In this document: positions 16,726 through 24,738 of the stretch, one piece after another | How positions within the stretch are numbered: position 1 is the stretch's first letter | How the letters are laid out: every line of letters starts with the position of its first letter | NCBI GenBank assembly: GCA_047602055.1 | Contig: JASGIG010000001.1 | Coordinates: forward strand, 2,790,001-2,854,000 | DNA: 64,000 bases | Direction: 5' to 3' | Source of the DNA: JAODBQ01 sp047602055 | GTDB taxonomy: Bacteria; Actinomycetota; Acidimicrobiia; Acidimicrobiales; Ilumatobacteraceae | Program-made: the position numbers and the translations under genes | The notes under the pieces: model-generated | Databases searched by the model: none | Seen by the model: only the letters and a program-made list of their open reading frames with translations | Told to the model about the DNA's origin: nothing

Positions 16726-18129
16726 ATGTCGACCTTCGACCTCGACCTCAGCAAGTACAACCTGGGCTGGAGCGACGCCGACATCGAGTACGCCTTCGCT
16801 CCCACCAAGGGGCTCGACCAGGGCGTCGTCGACCAGATCTCGTGGTGGAAGGGCGAGCCGCGGTGGATGACCCACAAGCGCGAGCGGGCGCTGAAGCTGT
16901 TCGAGCGCAAGCCGATGGCCGAGTGGTTCGCCGTCAACATGCCCGACATCGACTTCCAGGACATCTACTACTACCTGCGCCCGTCGGCCGAGCAGACCGA
17001 CGAGTGGGACGACCTGCCCGAGCAGATGAAGGCGACGTACGAGAAGCTCGGCATCCCCGAGGCGGAGCGCAAGTACCTCGCCGGCGTCACGTCGCAGTAC
17101 GACTCAGAGGTCGTCTACCACCGCAACCGTGAGGAGCTGGAGAAGCAGGGGATCCTGTTCTGCGACATGGACACCGCCCTGCGCGAGTACCCCGAACTGG
17201 TCAAGCAGTACTTCGGCACGGTCATCCCGCCCGGTGACAACAAGTTCGCCGCGCTGAACACGTCGGTGTGGTCGGGCGGCTCGTTCATCTACGTGCCGCC
17301 GGGCGTCAGCTGTGAGATGCCGCTGCAGGCCTACTTCCGGATCAACTCGGAGAACGCCGGCCAGTTCGAGCGCACGCTGATCATCGCCGACGAGGGCAGC
17401 CAGGTGCACTACATCGAGGGCTGCTCGGCGCCGGTGTACACGAACGACGCGCTGCACTCGGCGGTCGTCGAGATCGTCGTCAAGCCGTCCGCCCGGGTGA
17501 CGTACACGACGATCCAGAACTGGTCGCCGAACGTCTACAACCTGGTCACCAAGCGGGCCCGGGTGGAGGCCGAGGGCCACATGGAGTGGATCGACGGCAA
17601 CATCGGCTCGAAGCTGACGATGAAGTACCCGTCGGTGTACCTCGTCGGCCCGAAGGCGACGGGCGAGGTGCTCTCGGTGGCCTACGCCGGGCCGGGCCAG
17701 CACCAGGACGCCGGGGCGAAGATGGTGCACGCCGCGCCGGAGACGACCTCGAAGATCGTGTCGAAGTCGATCAGCAAGGACGGCGGGATCACGACGTACC
17801 GCGGCCTCGTCCGGGTCGACGAGGGCGCCCACGGTTGCAAGAGCCACGTGCAGTGCGACGCGCTGATCCTCGACGAGCACAGCGAGAGCCGCACCCTGCC
17901 GTACATGGAGGTCGGCGAGCGCGACGCCCAGATCGGACACGAGGCCACCGTCTCGAAGATCGCCGACGAGCAGCTCTTCTACCTGATGTCGCGCGGCCTG
18001 TCGCAGGAGCAGGCGATGGGCATGGTCGTCAACGGCTTCATCGAGCCGATCACCCGCACCCTGCCGATGGAGTACGCCGTCGAGTGGAGCCGCCTGATCG
18101 AGCTGCAGATGGAGGGCTCCGTCGGCTGA
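16726..18129 (+). CDS. sufB: SufB, Fe-S cluster scaffold subunit
   Basis: 467 residues from ATG 16726 with GAGGAAGG 6 nt upstream. Near-canonical SufB throughout: FAALNTSVWSGGSFIYVPPG, HYIEGCSAP, NWSPNVYNLVTKRA, KSHVQCDALIL and the C-terminal EIADEQLFYLMSRG-type block. SufB binds SufD and SufC to build Fe-S clusters in the cytosol. The open frame extends 146 codons upstream, but that portion overlaps the ferredoxin gene in another frame and is not SufB. No intein is present, although SufB is a common intein host. Confidence 0.97.
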   Translation: MSTFDLDLSKYNLGWSDADIEYAFAPTKGLDQGVVDQISWWKGEPRWMTHKRERALKLFERKPMAEWFAVNMPDIDFQDIYYYLRPSAEQTDEWDDLPEQMKATYEKLGIPEAERKYLAGVTSQYDSEVVYHRNREELEKQGILFCDMDTALREYPELVKQYFGTVIPPGDNKFAALNTSVWSGGSFIYVPPGVSCEMPLQAYFRINSENAGQFERTLIIADEGSQVHYIEGCSAPVYTNDALHSAVVEIVVKPSARVTYTTIQNWSPNVYNLVTKRARVEAEGHMEWIDGNIGSKLTMKYPSVYLVGPKATGEVLSVAYAGPGQHQDAGAKMVHAAPETTSKIVSKSISKDGGITTYRGLVRVDEGAHGCKSHVQCDALILDEHSESRTLPYMEVGERDAQIGHEATVSKIADEQLFYLMSRGLSQEQAMGMVVNGFIEPITRTLPMEYAVEWSRLIELQMEGSVG

Positions 18130-18172
18130 GGGCTGCAGTCCGGCGGCGAGTGCTCGCCGCCATACTGGGCTC

Positions 18173-18523
18173 GTGCCGATGCGCCAGGACTGCCGGAACT
18201 TCGAGAGCCGGACGTACGCGAACGGCGAGACGGTGCGCAAGTGCAACCTGGACCTGGCGCCCGACGCTCCGTGGCGCTGCCCGGAGACGTGCCCGAGGTA
18301 CGAGCGCCGACTCGATGCCGGCTGGACGTACGGGACGCTGGTCAGCCCGACGACGCCGGACGAGCCGCCGGGCCTGAACGACGGGTCCGCCGCCGCCGTG
18401 CTCGACGAGGCCGAGGACTTCCTCAACTCGGTCGGCGCGTCGGTGATGGCCGACGTCCAGGCCGAGCAGGTCCGCGCCGCCAAGCGTGCCAAGGGCTGGC
18501 GCCGCATCTTCCACCGGCGCTGA
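18173..18523 (+). CDS. Small Cys-rich protein between sufB and sufD, unknown function
   Basis: 116 residues from GTG 18173 (ATG 18179 also possible). Four Cys lie near the N-terminus: C7, C24, C36 and C40 (DCRNF, RKCNL, WRCPETCPRY), a pattern able to bind a metal or Fe-S cluster. The C-terminal half is Ala/Glu/Arg-rich and helical (ANSVGASVMADVQAEQVRAA-like). It is embedded between two essential Fe-S assembly genes on the same strand, which suggests a SUF accessory role. No known family recognised. Confidence 0.7.
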   Translation: MPMRQDCRNFESRTYANGETVRKCNLDLAPDAPWRCPETCPRYERRLDAGWTYGTLVSPTTPDEPPGLNDGSAAAVLDEAEDFLNSVGASVMADVQAEQVRAAKRAKGWRRIFHRR

Positions 18524-18637
18524 CCCCGATCTCGTCGTTCGTGTCGCGGTCGTGATCGGGCTTTTCGTGGTCAGCAGCGCGACGCGAACGGATCGGCACG
18601 ACGGGCGGCGGCGGCGCCGTCGGTAGGATCGAACCTC

Positions 18638-19771
18638 GTGCCAGCGTTCACCCCCGAAGCCGTGCGCGCCCTTGCGGAGGGCGATGTCGAGGCTCGCACG
18701 GCGGCCGCCGAGCGGGCCGCGGCGATGTCGCTGCCGACAGCGGCCGAGGAGGTCTGGCGTTACAGCCGCATCGGCGAGCTCGACCTCGACCGCGTTCCGG
18801 CCGGCTCGCGCGGCCACCACCGTCGAACGCGCCGACGGCTTCGAGGGCGACGCCGATGTCGACATCTCCACCGTCCACGACCTGTTCGACGAGCTCAACC
18901 TGGCCTTCGCCGACACCGTGACGCTGACGATCCCGAAGGGCACCGTCGTCACCGAGCCGATCGTCGTCACCCACACCGTGACCGCCGACCGCGACGCCAT
19001 CTTCCCGCGCCTGGTCGTCGACGTCGGCGAGAACAGCGAGGTGACGATCGTCGAGCGGTTCCGTTCGGCCAAGGACGGCGGCGAGATCACCGCGCTCGTC
19101 GTGCCGCGCCTGTTCCTGCGCGCCCGCCAGGCGGCGCGGGTCAGCTATCTCGCCATCCAGCAGCTCGGTGCCAAGGTCTGGCAGCTCGGCAACCAGCACG
19201 CGGTGGGGAGCGCGACTCCACCACGCAGCTCGCCACCGTCGCCCTCGGCGGCGACTACGCCCGGGTGCGCACCGACGCCCAGGTCGCCGGGCAGGGCGCC
19301 ACCACCAAGCAGATCGCCCTGTACTTCGCCGACGGCACGCAGATGCACGACTTCCGCACCAAGCAGGACCACGTCGCCCCGCGCACGAACAGCGACCTGC
19401 TGTTCAAGGGCGCGGTGCAGGACCACGCCCGCAGTGTGTACACCGGCCTCATCCACATCGGCCCGGAGGCGAAGGGCTCGGTGGCGTTCCAGACGAACCG
19501 GAACCTGACGCTCAGCGAGGGCGCCTGGGCCGAGAGCGTGCCGAACCTGGAGATCGAGACGAACGACGTCAAGTGCAGCCACGCCAGCACGGTCGGCCCG
19601 GTCGACGACGACCAGCGCTTCTACCTGGAGAGCCGGGGCATCCCGCCGGACGTCGCCGAGCGGCTCGTTGTGCTCGGCTTCTTCGACGAGGTGCTCGGAC
19701 AGCTCCCGGTCGGGGCGATGGCCGGCCGGCTGCGCGCCGAGGTCCAGGCGAAGCTGGAGCGTCGTTCGTGA
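18638..19771 (+). CDS. sufD: SufD, SufBC-D scaffold subunit, with two compensating frameshifts
   Basis: Starts at GTG 18638 (PAFTPEAVRALAEGD). The protein reads EEVWRYSRIGELDLDRVPA, changes frame near 18800-18820 to ATTVERADGFEGDADVD and through QLGAKVWQLGNQHAVG, then returns to the first frame near 19205 (ERDSTTQLATVALGGDYARV) and ends at 19771. The second shift lies at a GGGG run. Conserved SufD blocks follow (TKQDHVAPRTNSDLLFKG, VKCSHASTVGPVDDDQRFYL). Two opposite shifts in an otherwise intact, probably essential gene are best explained by sequence error. Product is about 375 residues once corrected. Confidence 0.9.
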   Translation: MPAFTPEAVRALAEGDVEARTAAAERAAAMSLPTAAEEVWRYSRIGELDLDRVPAGSRGHHRRTRRRLRGRRRCRHLHRPRPVRRAQPGLRRHRDADDPEGHRRHRADRRHPHRDRRPRRHLPAPGRRRRREQRGDDRRAVPFGQGRRRDHRARRAAPVPARPPGGAGQLSRHPAARCQGLAARQPARGGERDSTTQLATVALGGDYARVRTDAQVAGQGATTKQIALYFADGTQMHDFRTKQDHVAPRTNSDLLFKGAVQDHARSVYTGLIHIGPEAKGSVAFQTNRNLTLSEGAWAESVPNLEIETNDVKCSHASTVGPVDDDQRFYLESRGIPPDVAERLVVLGFFDEVLGQLPVGAMAGRLRAEVQAKLERRS

Positions 19772-19862
19772 GCGAGCGCAGCGAGCCACGACGGCCGGCC
19801 GAGCGACCGCCAGGGAGCCGGCGGTCGGTGGGGTGCGGGGGCTCAGCCCCCGGAGGCGCGTC
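19771..19862 (+). repeat. Dispersed three-module repeat, copy C
   Basis: Modules AGCGAGCGCAGCGAGC (19771-19786), CGAGCGACCGCCAGGGAGCC (19800-19819) and hairpin CGGGGGC-tca-GCCCCCG (19836-19852). It occupies the whole sufD to ferredoxin gap and starts in the sufD stop codon. The hairpin could attenuate transcription within the SUF operon. Confidence 0.72.
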
Positions 19863-20282
19863 ATGAGCGGCCGGGTGCTGTGCCCGTTCGCCGAGCTGGC
19901 CTCGGGGACGGCGACGCGCTTCGAGATCGACGGCCAGCCGGTGGCCGTCGTGCGCATCGGCGACGACGTCTACGCGATCGGCGACACGTGCACGCACGGC
20001 GAGGTCTCGCTCAGCGAGGGCGAGGTGTGGTGCGACGAGCTGGAGCTGGAGTGCTGGAAGCACGGCAGCACGTTCAGCCTGCTGACCGGCGAGCCGCAGA
20101 CGCTGCCGGCGACGGTGCCGGTACCGGTGTACGTGGCGAAGGTCGTCGAGGGGATGGTCGAGGTGGGCGTGGGCGAGCGCAGCGAGGTCACGGACGACCG
20201 AGCGACCGCCAGGGAGCCGGGCGTCGATGGGGAGGCGCCGCAGGCGCCGTCGGGGCGCAGCCCCGGGAAGGACGCATCGTGA
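19863..20282 (+). CDS. Rieske-type [2Fe-2S] ferredoxin in the SUF operon
   Basis: 139 residues from ATG 19863. Rieske ligands C43-x-H45 (DTCTHGEVSL) and C64-x2-H67 (ECWKHGSTF). Such non-haem oxygenase-type ferredoxins sit between SufD and SufC in many actinobacterial SUF operons and may donate electrons or test cluster delivery. The last ~35 residues (ERSEVTDDRATAREPGVDGE onward) are encoded by a copy of the dispersed repeat and are unlike the family's usual end at ~105. The stop overlaps the sufC1 start as GTGA. Confidence 0.9.
   Translation: MSGRVLCPFAELASGTATRFEIDGQPVAVVRIGDDVYAIGDTCTHGEVSLSEGEVWCDELELECWKHGSTFSLLTGEPQTLPATVPVPVYVAKVVEGMVEVGVGERSEVTDDRATAREPGVDGEAPQAPSGRSPGKDAS
20173..20278 (+). 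repeat. Dispersed three-module repeat, copy D (inside the ferredoxin gene)
   Basis: GCGAGCGCAGCGAG at 20173-20186, CGAGCGACCGCCAGGGAGCC at 20199-20218 (identical to the copy C core), then hairpins GGCGCC-gca-GGCGCC and CGGGGC-gca-GCCCCG up to ~20265. It lies in frame within the 3' end of the Rieske ferredoxin gene. Confidence 0.72.
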
Positions 20283-21064
20283 GCACGCTGGAGATCAGGG
20301 GGCTGGCGGCCGCGGTCGCCGGCAAGCAGATCCTCAACGGGATCGACCTGACGGTGTCGTCCGGCGAGGTCCATGCGGTGATGGGGCCGAACGGGGCGGG
20401 CAAGAGCACGCTGTCGGCGGTCATCATGGGCAAGCCGGGCTACGAGGTGCTCGGTGGCACGGTGACGCTCGACGGCGTCGACGTCCTGGCGATGCCGGCA
20501 TGGCAGCGGGCCCAGGCGGGGCTGCACCTGGTGATGCAGTACCCCACGGAGGTCCCTGGGGTCCTCGTCGCCGATGCGCTGACGGAGGCGCTGGCCGCCC
20601 GTGGCGCGTCGACCGACGACGTCGTCGGTCGCCTCAGCGCCGAGGCGCAGCGGATCGGGCTCGACCCGGCGCTGCTGCACCGCCCGCTCAACGTCGACCT
20701 GTCCGGTGGCGAGAAGAAGCGCAACGAGACGCTGCAGCTGTCGGTGCTGGCGCCGAAGATCGCCATCCTCGACGAGCTCGACTCGGGCCTCGACATCGAC
20801 GCGCTGCGCGACTGCGCCCGGCGGGTCGAGGACCTGACCAACGAGCTGGGCCTGGGCGTGCTGGCGATCACCCACTACAACCGCCTGCTCGAAGAGCTGC
20901 GCCCCGACTTCGTGCACATCCTCGTGAAGGGCCGCATCGTCGCCGAGGGCGGCCCCGAGCTGGCCGACGAGCTGGAGCGCGACGGCTACGCTGCCTTCGC
21001 CACCGAGGAGGCCGACGAGCCCGCCGAGTCATCCAGCGCCCTCGACGACCTCTTCCGCCTCTGA
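20279..21064 (+). CDS. sufC: SufC ATPase, paralogue 1
   Basis: 261 residues from GTG 20279, overlapping the ferredoxin stop by 4 nt. Walker A GPNGAGKST, Q-loop MQYPTEVPGV, signature LSGGEKKRNE, Walker B AILDELDSGLDIDAL and switch His THYNRLL. It clearly differs from the second copy at 25972-26733 (for example LVMQYPTEVPGV against LAFQYPQEIPGV). SufC hydrolyses ATP to drive SufBCD cluster assembly. The C-terminus DEPAESSSALDDLFRL is an added acidic tail. It closes the forward SUF arm. Confidence 0.95.
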   Translation: MSTLEIRGLAAAVAGKQILNGIDLTVSSGEVHAVMGPNGAGKSTLSAVIMGKPGYEVLGGTVTLDGVDVLAMPAWQRAQAGLHLVMQYPTEVPGVLVADALTEALAARGASTDDVVGRLSAEAQRIGLDPALLHRPLNVDLSGGEKKRNETLQLSVLAPKIAILDELDSGLDIDALRDCARRVEDLTNELGLGVLAITHYNRLLEELRPDFVHILVKGRIVAEGGPELADELERDGYAAFATEEADEPAESSSALDDLFRL

Positions 21065-21121
21065 CGATCGGCACCGCCTGCCCGGCCCTGCTCGGATTTC
21101 GTCGAGCGATCAAACGTGCAC

Positions 21122-21147
21122 TCGGTTTGTTCGCTCGAACAAACCGA
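21122..21147. terminator. 12-bp inverted repeat between convergent sufC1 and htpX
   Basis: TCGGTTTGTTCG (21122-21133), 2-nt centre, CGAACAAACCGA (21136-21147). The arm is AT-richer than its surroundings, and it lies 58 nt after the sufC1 stop and 6 nt from the htpX stop. It is most likely a bidirectional terminator. A LexA-type box would need the opposite half-site order. Confidence 0.65.
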
Positions 21148-21152
21148 AGGCG

Positions 21153-22054
21153 TCAGCACAGGGTGGCGGGGCTCATCGCTCGGAGGCGGGCGATGCGCTC
21201 TTCGGTGGCGGGGTGGGTGGAGAACAGGCGGCTCATCTTCTTGCCTTGCGAGCCGCGGGTCTCGGCCAGCGGGTTGTGGATGTAGGCCGACGCCTGGGCC
21301 GGGTTGACGGCCATCGGGTGACGCGCGGCGAGCACCTCGATCCGCTCCAGCGCGTCGGCCAGCCCGTCACCCGTGCCGAGCAGCTCCGCCGCGCCGCGGT
21401 CGGCCTCGAACTCACGGGATCGGGACACCGCCATCTGCATGAGCGACGCGGCGATCGGGGCGAGCAGGGCGACGGCGAGCGTGCCGATCGGGTTGCTGTC
21501 GCGGTCGTCGTTGCGGCCGCCGAACATCGCCGAGAACATCGCCATCTGGGCGACGAAGCTGATCGCCGTGGCGATGGCCGCGGCGACGGAGCCGATCAGG
21601 ATGTCGCGGTGCTTGACGTGCCTCATCTCGTGGGCCATGACGGCTTCGACCTCGCGCGGCGGCATCGCCGTCAGCAGGCCCTGGGTGGCGCAGACGACGG
21701 CGTGGTTCGGGCCGCGCCCGGTGGCGAACGTGTTCGGCTGGTCGGACGGTGAGATGGCGACGCGCGGCATCGGCAGCCCGGCGCGCTGCGCCAGCGACTC
21801 GACCATCCCGTAGAACTGCGGGTGGTCCTCACGTGAGACGACCTTGGCCCGAGCGGCGGTGAGCGCCAGCCGGTCGGAGAACCAGTAGGAGCCGCCGACC
21901 ATCACGAGCGCGATGAGGAGGGCGCCGGAGCTGCCGCCGCCGATCAGCCCGCAACGGCGACGATCAGGCCGCCGAGCCCGGCGAGCAGGACACCGGTCTT
22001 CAGGCTGTCGACGAGCGCACCGCCGTTGGCGGATGAGCGGGAGTTGTCGGGCAC
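21153..22054 (-). CDS. htpX: HtpX-like M48 zinc metalloprotease, frameshifted near 21946
   Basis: The main frame begins LIGGGSSGALLIALVMVGGS and contains YWFSDRLAL, the zinc motif AHEMRHVKHRD (HExxH), SREFEADRGAAELLG (third ligand Glu) and FSTHPATEERIARL. The first transmembrane segment (VDSLKTGVLLAGLGGLIVAV) is in the neighbouring frame and ends at a TGA created where one C appears to be missing (GCGGG-CTGATC). Start taken at GTG 22054. About 300 residues once joined. HtpX degrades misfolded membrane proteins. Confidence 0.88.
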
Positions 22055-22280
22055 GTGTCGGGTTCCATCGGCCGCAACGTGGACGAGTTGGCCGAAGGTC
22101 TCTCCCAGCCTGAACGGCTCCTCGGTACCGGGCGCGGGGTCCGTGTTGACGGCACCGAAGCGGAGGGATGCTCCCCTTCTGGGGAGAAGACCCGAGAGGG
22201 GGCATCGCGTACGGCAACCGCCGACGCGCAACTGCCACGAAGTTCTCACCCGGTCAACGAGCGTGGCAACCTTCCGGTCG
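22055..22280. promoter_or_regulatory. Divergent promoter region of htpX and the ybaK-like gene
   Basis: 226 bp with no supported gene. It contains hairpin CTCCCC-ttct-GGGGAG (22171-22186) about 95 nt before the ybaK-like start; this could be an attenuator or a leader structure. No obvious -35/-10 pair was identified. Confidence 0.35.
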
Positions 22281-22751
22281 ATGCACCCCAACGTCCAACG
22301 CGTCGTCGAGGCGGGCGCGGCCCGCGGGCTGACGATCGAGCCGCGCCAGTTTCCCGAGGGCACGAAGACCGCGCAGGACGCTGCGGCGGCGATCGGCGTC
22401 GAGGTCGGCCAGATCGTCAAGAGCCTGATCTTCGGCGTCGACGGCGAGATCGTGCTGGCCTACGTCAGCGGCAAGAACCAGCTCGCCGAGAAGAAGCTCG
22501 CCGCCGCGGCCGGCGGCGCGAAGTGCGCCCGGGTCGACGCCGACGCCGTCCGCCAGGCGACGGGCTTCCCGATCGGTGGCGTCCCGCCGTTCGGGCACGC
22601 CACTCATCTGCGGGTGTTCGTCGATCCCGACCTGCTCGGCTACGACACCGTGTGGGCCGCGGCCGGCACGTGGAACGACGTCTTCGAGATCGCCCCCGAC
22701 GACCTCGTCCGTGCCAGCGAGGGCACGGTCGTCGATCTCAGGAAGAATTGA
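22281..22751 (+). CDS. YbaK/EbsC-family aminoacyl-tRNA deacylase
   Basis: 156 residues from ATG 22281. Family landmarks are EPRQFPEGTKTAQDAAAAIG, the Lys of GQIVKSLIF, VSGKNQLAEKKLAAAAG and TGFPIGGVPPFGH. YbaK-like proteins hydrolyse mischarged aminoacyl-tRNA (such as Cys-tRNAPro), and the GGVPPFGH loop forms the substrate pocket. Specificity within the family is not evident. Confidence 0.9.
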   Translation: MHPNVQRVVEAGAARGLTIEPRQFPEGTKTAQDAAAAIGVEVGQIVKSLIFGVDGEIVLAYVSGKNQLAEKKLAAAAGGAKCARVDADAVRQATGFPIGGVPPFGHATHLRVFVDPDLLGYDTVWAAAGTWNDVFEIAPDDLVRASEGTVVDLRKN

Positions 22752-22775
22752 CGCCAGGGTCGTACCGTCGAGGTC

Positions 22776-23027
22776 GTGGAGCAGATGGAGATCGAGGACT
22801 GGCGTGGCGTCGACGTCGATCTGGTCGTCACACCCGCCGGGTCGTTGCAGACCTACGAGCAGTGGCTGTCGCATTCGCATCAGGCTCGGCGACGCGAGGG
22901 GCTCGTCGTCGCCGCCGCCGACCTCGACGATGTCATCGCCTCGAAGCTCGCAGCGAACCGGCTGAAGGATCAGCGAGCCCTGCCATATCTGGAATCGCTT
23001 CGCGAGCAGATCGAACGCGACGGCTGA
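22776..23027 (+). CDS. Short nucleotidyltransferase-like fragment protein
   Basis: 83 residues from GTG 22776. VDVDLVVTPAGSLQTYEQWL and VAAADLDDVIASKLAANRLK with KDQRALPYLESL resemble the C-terminal half of stand-alone nucleotidyltransferase-like proteins (the xxDVIxSKxAANRxKD signature). The N-terminal GSxxxxD domain is missing, so this is probably a truncated remnant or a split antitoxin-like protein. It lies 24 nt after the YbaK-like gene on the same strand. Confidence 0.55.
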   Translation: MEQMEIEDWRGVDVDLVVTPAGSLQTYEQWLSHSHQARRREGLVVAAADLDDVIASKLAANRLKDQRALPYLESLREQIERDG

Positions 23028-23045
23028 AGCGTTCGTCGAGATCGT

Positions 23046-23715
23046 TCAGCTGCGGCGGGGGAACGCGATGGCGTCCTCGTCGAGGCCGAGCGCTTCCATC
23101 CGCTTGCGGATCCAGACGGGGCGGCCCATCTCGCCGCCGGCGCGCAGCTTGGGGATCAGTTCGCCGTCCTCGGCCCACACGTGGCAGGTGTTCAGGTTGG
23201 CCTTGATCGAGATCTCCCGTGACTCCTCGGAGTCGAACGGTGAGCCGCCCTCGGACTCGGCCGCTGCGGCACGGAACGACCACATCGACTGGATCGCCAC
23301 CGGGGCCATCGCCTGCAGCAGCGCGGTCGTGTGGGTGCAGCCCCTCGGGCCGCCGAACAGCTCGCGCACCTTGTTGATGAAGCCACGGGCGATCGACAGG
23401 CCGACGAGCTGCTGGTAGGCCCGCTCGATGCCCGGGCACTCGTCGTGCGGGTGAGTGTGCAGCTTGACGTCGACCTCCTCGATCGTCAGCGACGGCACGG
23501 CGATGCGCAGGTCGACGATCATGTGGTGCATCGTCATCGGGTCGGTGTCCTCCGGGATGTACAGCCCGGCTGGCTTCTGATCGCGCACCGCGCCGCGCAG
23601 CACGAGGTGGTCCAGCCCACGGCGGTAGGCGCGCACGATGTAGCGCGCGCTCGTGGATGATCTCCAGGTCGTCGCCGTCGGGGTGGGGGAGGATGTCGTC
23701 GAAGAAGGGCGTCAT
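23046..23715 (-). CDS. DUF2889-family protein, frameshifted near 23648
   Basis: Starts at ATG 23715 (TPFFDDILPHPDGDDLEIIH, then ER), overlapping the phyH stop as ATGA. The frame changes within GAGCGCGCGCTAC near 23648 to RYIVRAYRRGLDHLVLRGAV, then RDQKPAGLYIPEDTDPMTMH and FGGPRGCTHTTALLQAM, ending at 23046. The GCTHT block and overall layout match DUF2889 proteins of unknown function. About 222 residues once joined. It is the last gene of the reverse SUF arm. Confidence 0.72.
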
Positions 23716-24271
23716 CGCCAGTCCTTGCCTCGCAGGGGGATCCGGCGATCGTACTCCCGGGTTGCTGGTACGAGCCGAAGTGGCCCCGTCGACGACGGCT
23801 GGCCGGCCAGACTGCTCGACAGCGCCCAGATCGTGTTCAGCTGCGGCTCCAGGCCGCGCAGGCGGGGCGCCCCATGCCCAGCGGTCGCGGTGGATCGGCT
23901 GGGCGCCCTGCCCTCCCATGATCCGGATCACCTGCGTGAGGTGCAGCTGGTAGCGCTCGCAGTTCGGCAGCAGCACGGCGTCGCACATCGCCCGCACGAG
24001 CGGGTCCATGACGAGCGTCCGGCACGCAGGAGAGCGGGCGGCGAGCGCGCCGGTGCGCGTCGTGCGGAACCCGGTGAACCCCCGTCACGGCCCGGCTCGG
24101 CTCGGTGACCAGCACGTACGGCATCAGCTCGTCGAGCACCTGGTCCGACAGTGCCGGTGACATCGCGTCGGCGACGATCAGCGCGCCGTCACGTTCGAAG
24201 ATCCGCTGCAGCTCCTCGATCGGCGTGTCCGGGGCGACGGTCTCCGGCGACGGCATCCCCCAGGATGTCAC
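23712..24271 (-). CDS. Phytanoyl-CoA dioxygenase (PhyH)-family protein, two frameshifts
   Basis: Starts at GTG 24271 (TSWGMPSPETVAPDTPIEEL), 4 nt after sufU. The reading is LQRIFERDGALIVADAMSP, PSRAVTG, then a shift at a GGGGG run near 24078 to FTGFRTTRTGALAARSPACR and LLPNCERYQLHLTQVIRIMG, with iron-binding HRD (PIHRDRWAWG), then a shift at a CCCC run near 23870 to RGLEPQLNTIWAL and LRLVPATREYD to 23712. Each shift is one extra base. PhyH proteins are Fe(II)/2-oxoglutarate oxygenases; the distal His of the triad is not clear because the end is short. Substrate unknown. Confidence 0.72.
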
Positions 24272-24275
24272 GCCA

Positions 24276-24719
24276 TCAGGACCCGTTGGCGAGCGCTTCC
24301 GTCAAGGTGTTCCAGGCCAGCGTGGCGCACTTGATCCGCACCGGGAACTTGACGACGCCCTGCAGCGCCTCCAGGTCGCCGAGCGGCACGTCGGCGACCT
24401 CCTCCGCACCGTCGGCCTCGTCGACGGACATCATCCCCTTGAACTTCTTGACCAGGGCGCGCACGTCGTCGACCGACTTGCCCTTGACCGCCTGGCTCAT
24501 CATCGACGCCGAGCTCTGCGAGATCGAGCAGCCCTGCCCGCCGACCTTGATGTCGCTGACGATGCCGTCGTCGACCTGCAGGTACACGTCGATCTCGTCG
24601 CCGCACAGCGGGTTGTGCCCGACGGCGTGGGCGGCCGGCGGGGGAAGCTCGCCGCGGTTGCGGGGGCTGCGGTAGTGGTCGAGGATGATCTCGCGGTAGA
24701 GGTCGTCGAGTCCGGGCAT
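24276..24719 (-). CDS. sufU: SufU, zinc-dependent sulfurtransferase
   Basis: 147 residues from ATG 24719. Ligands C39-x-D41 (NPLCGD), C64 (GQGCSIS) and C131 (RIKCATLAW) are the SufU zinc set, and the SufU-specific insertion between them is present (VKKFKGMMSVDEADG region). SufU takes persulfide sulfur from SufS Cys367 and passes it to SufBCD. It follows sufS by 19 nt. Confidence 0.96.
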   Translation of the reverse strand: MPGLDDLYREIILDHYRSPRNRGELPPPAAHAVGHNPLCGDEIDVYLQVDDGIVSDIKVGGQGCSISQSSASMMSQAVKGKSVDDVRALVKKFKGMMSVDEADGAEEVADVPLGDLEALQGVVKFPVRIKCATLAWNTLTEALANGS

Positions 24720-24738
24720 CGGGGGTCTCCGTCGGTTC

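Noticed and set aside
18800..19210. SufD as a true pseudogene
   Set aside because: The two shifts cancel and all conserved blocks survive. SUF is the only Fe-S assembly system seen in this window, so sequence error is more likely.
21122..21147. LexA/SOS box
   Set aside because: Half-sites are in the order GTTCG-CGAAC, opposite to the actinobacterial LexA box, and it lies between two convergent 3' ends.
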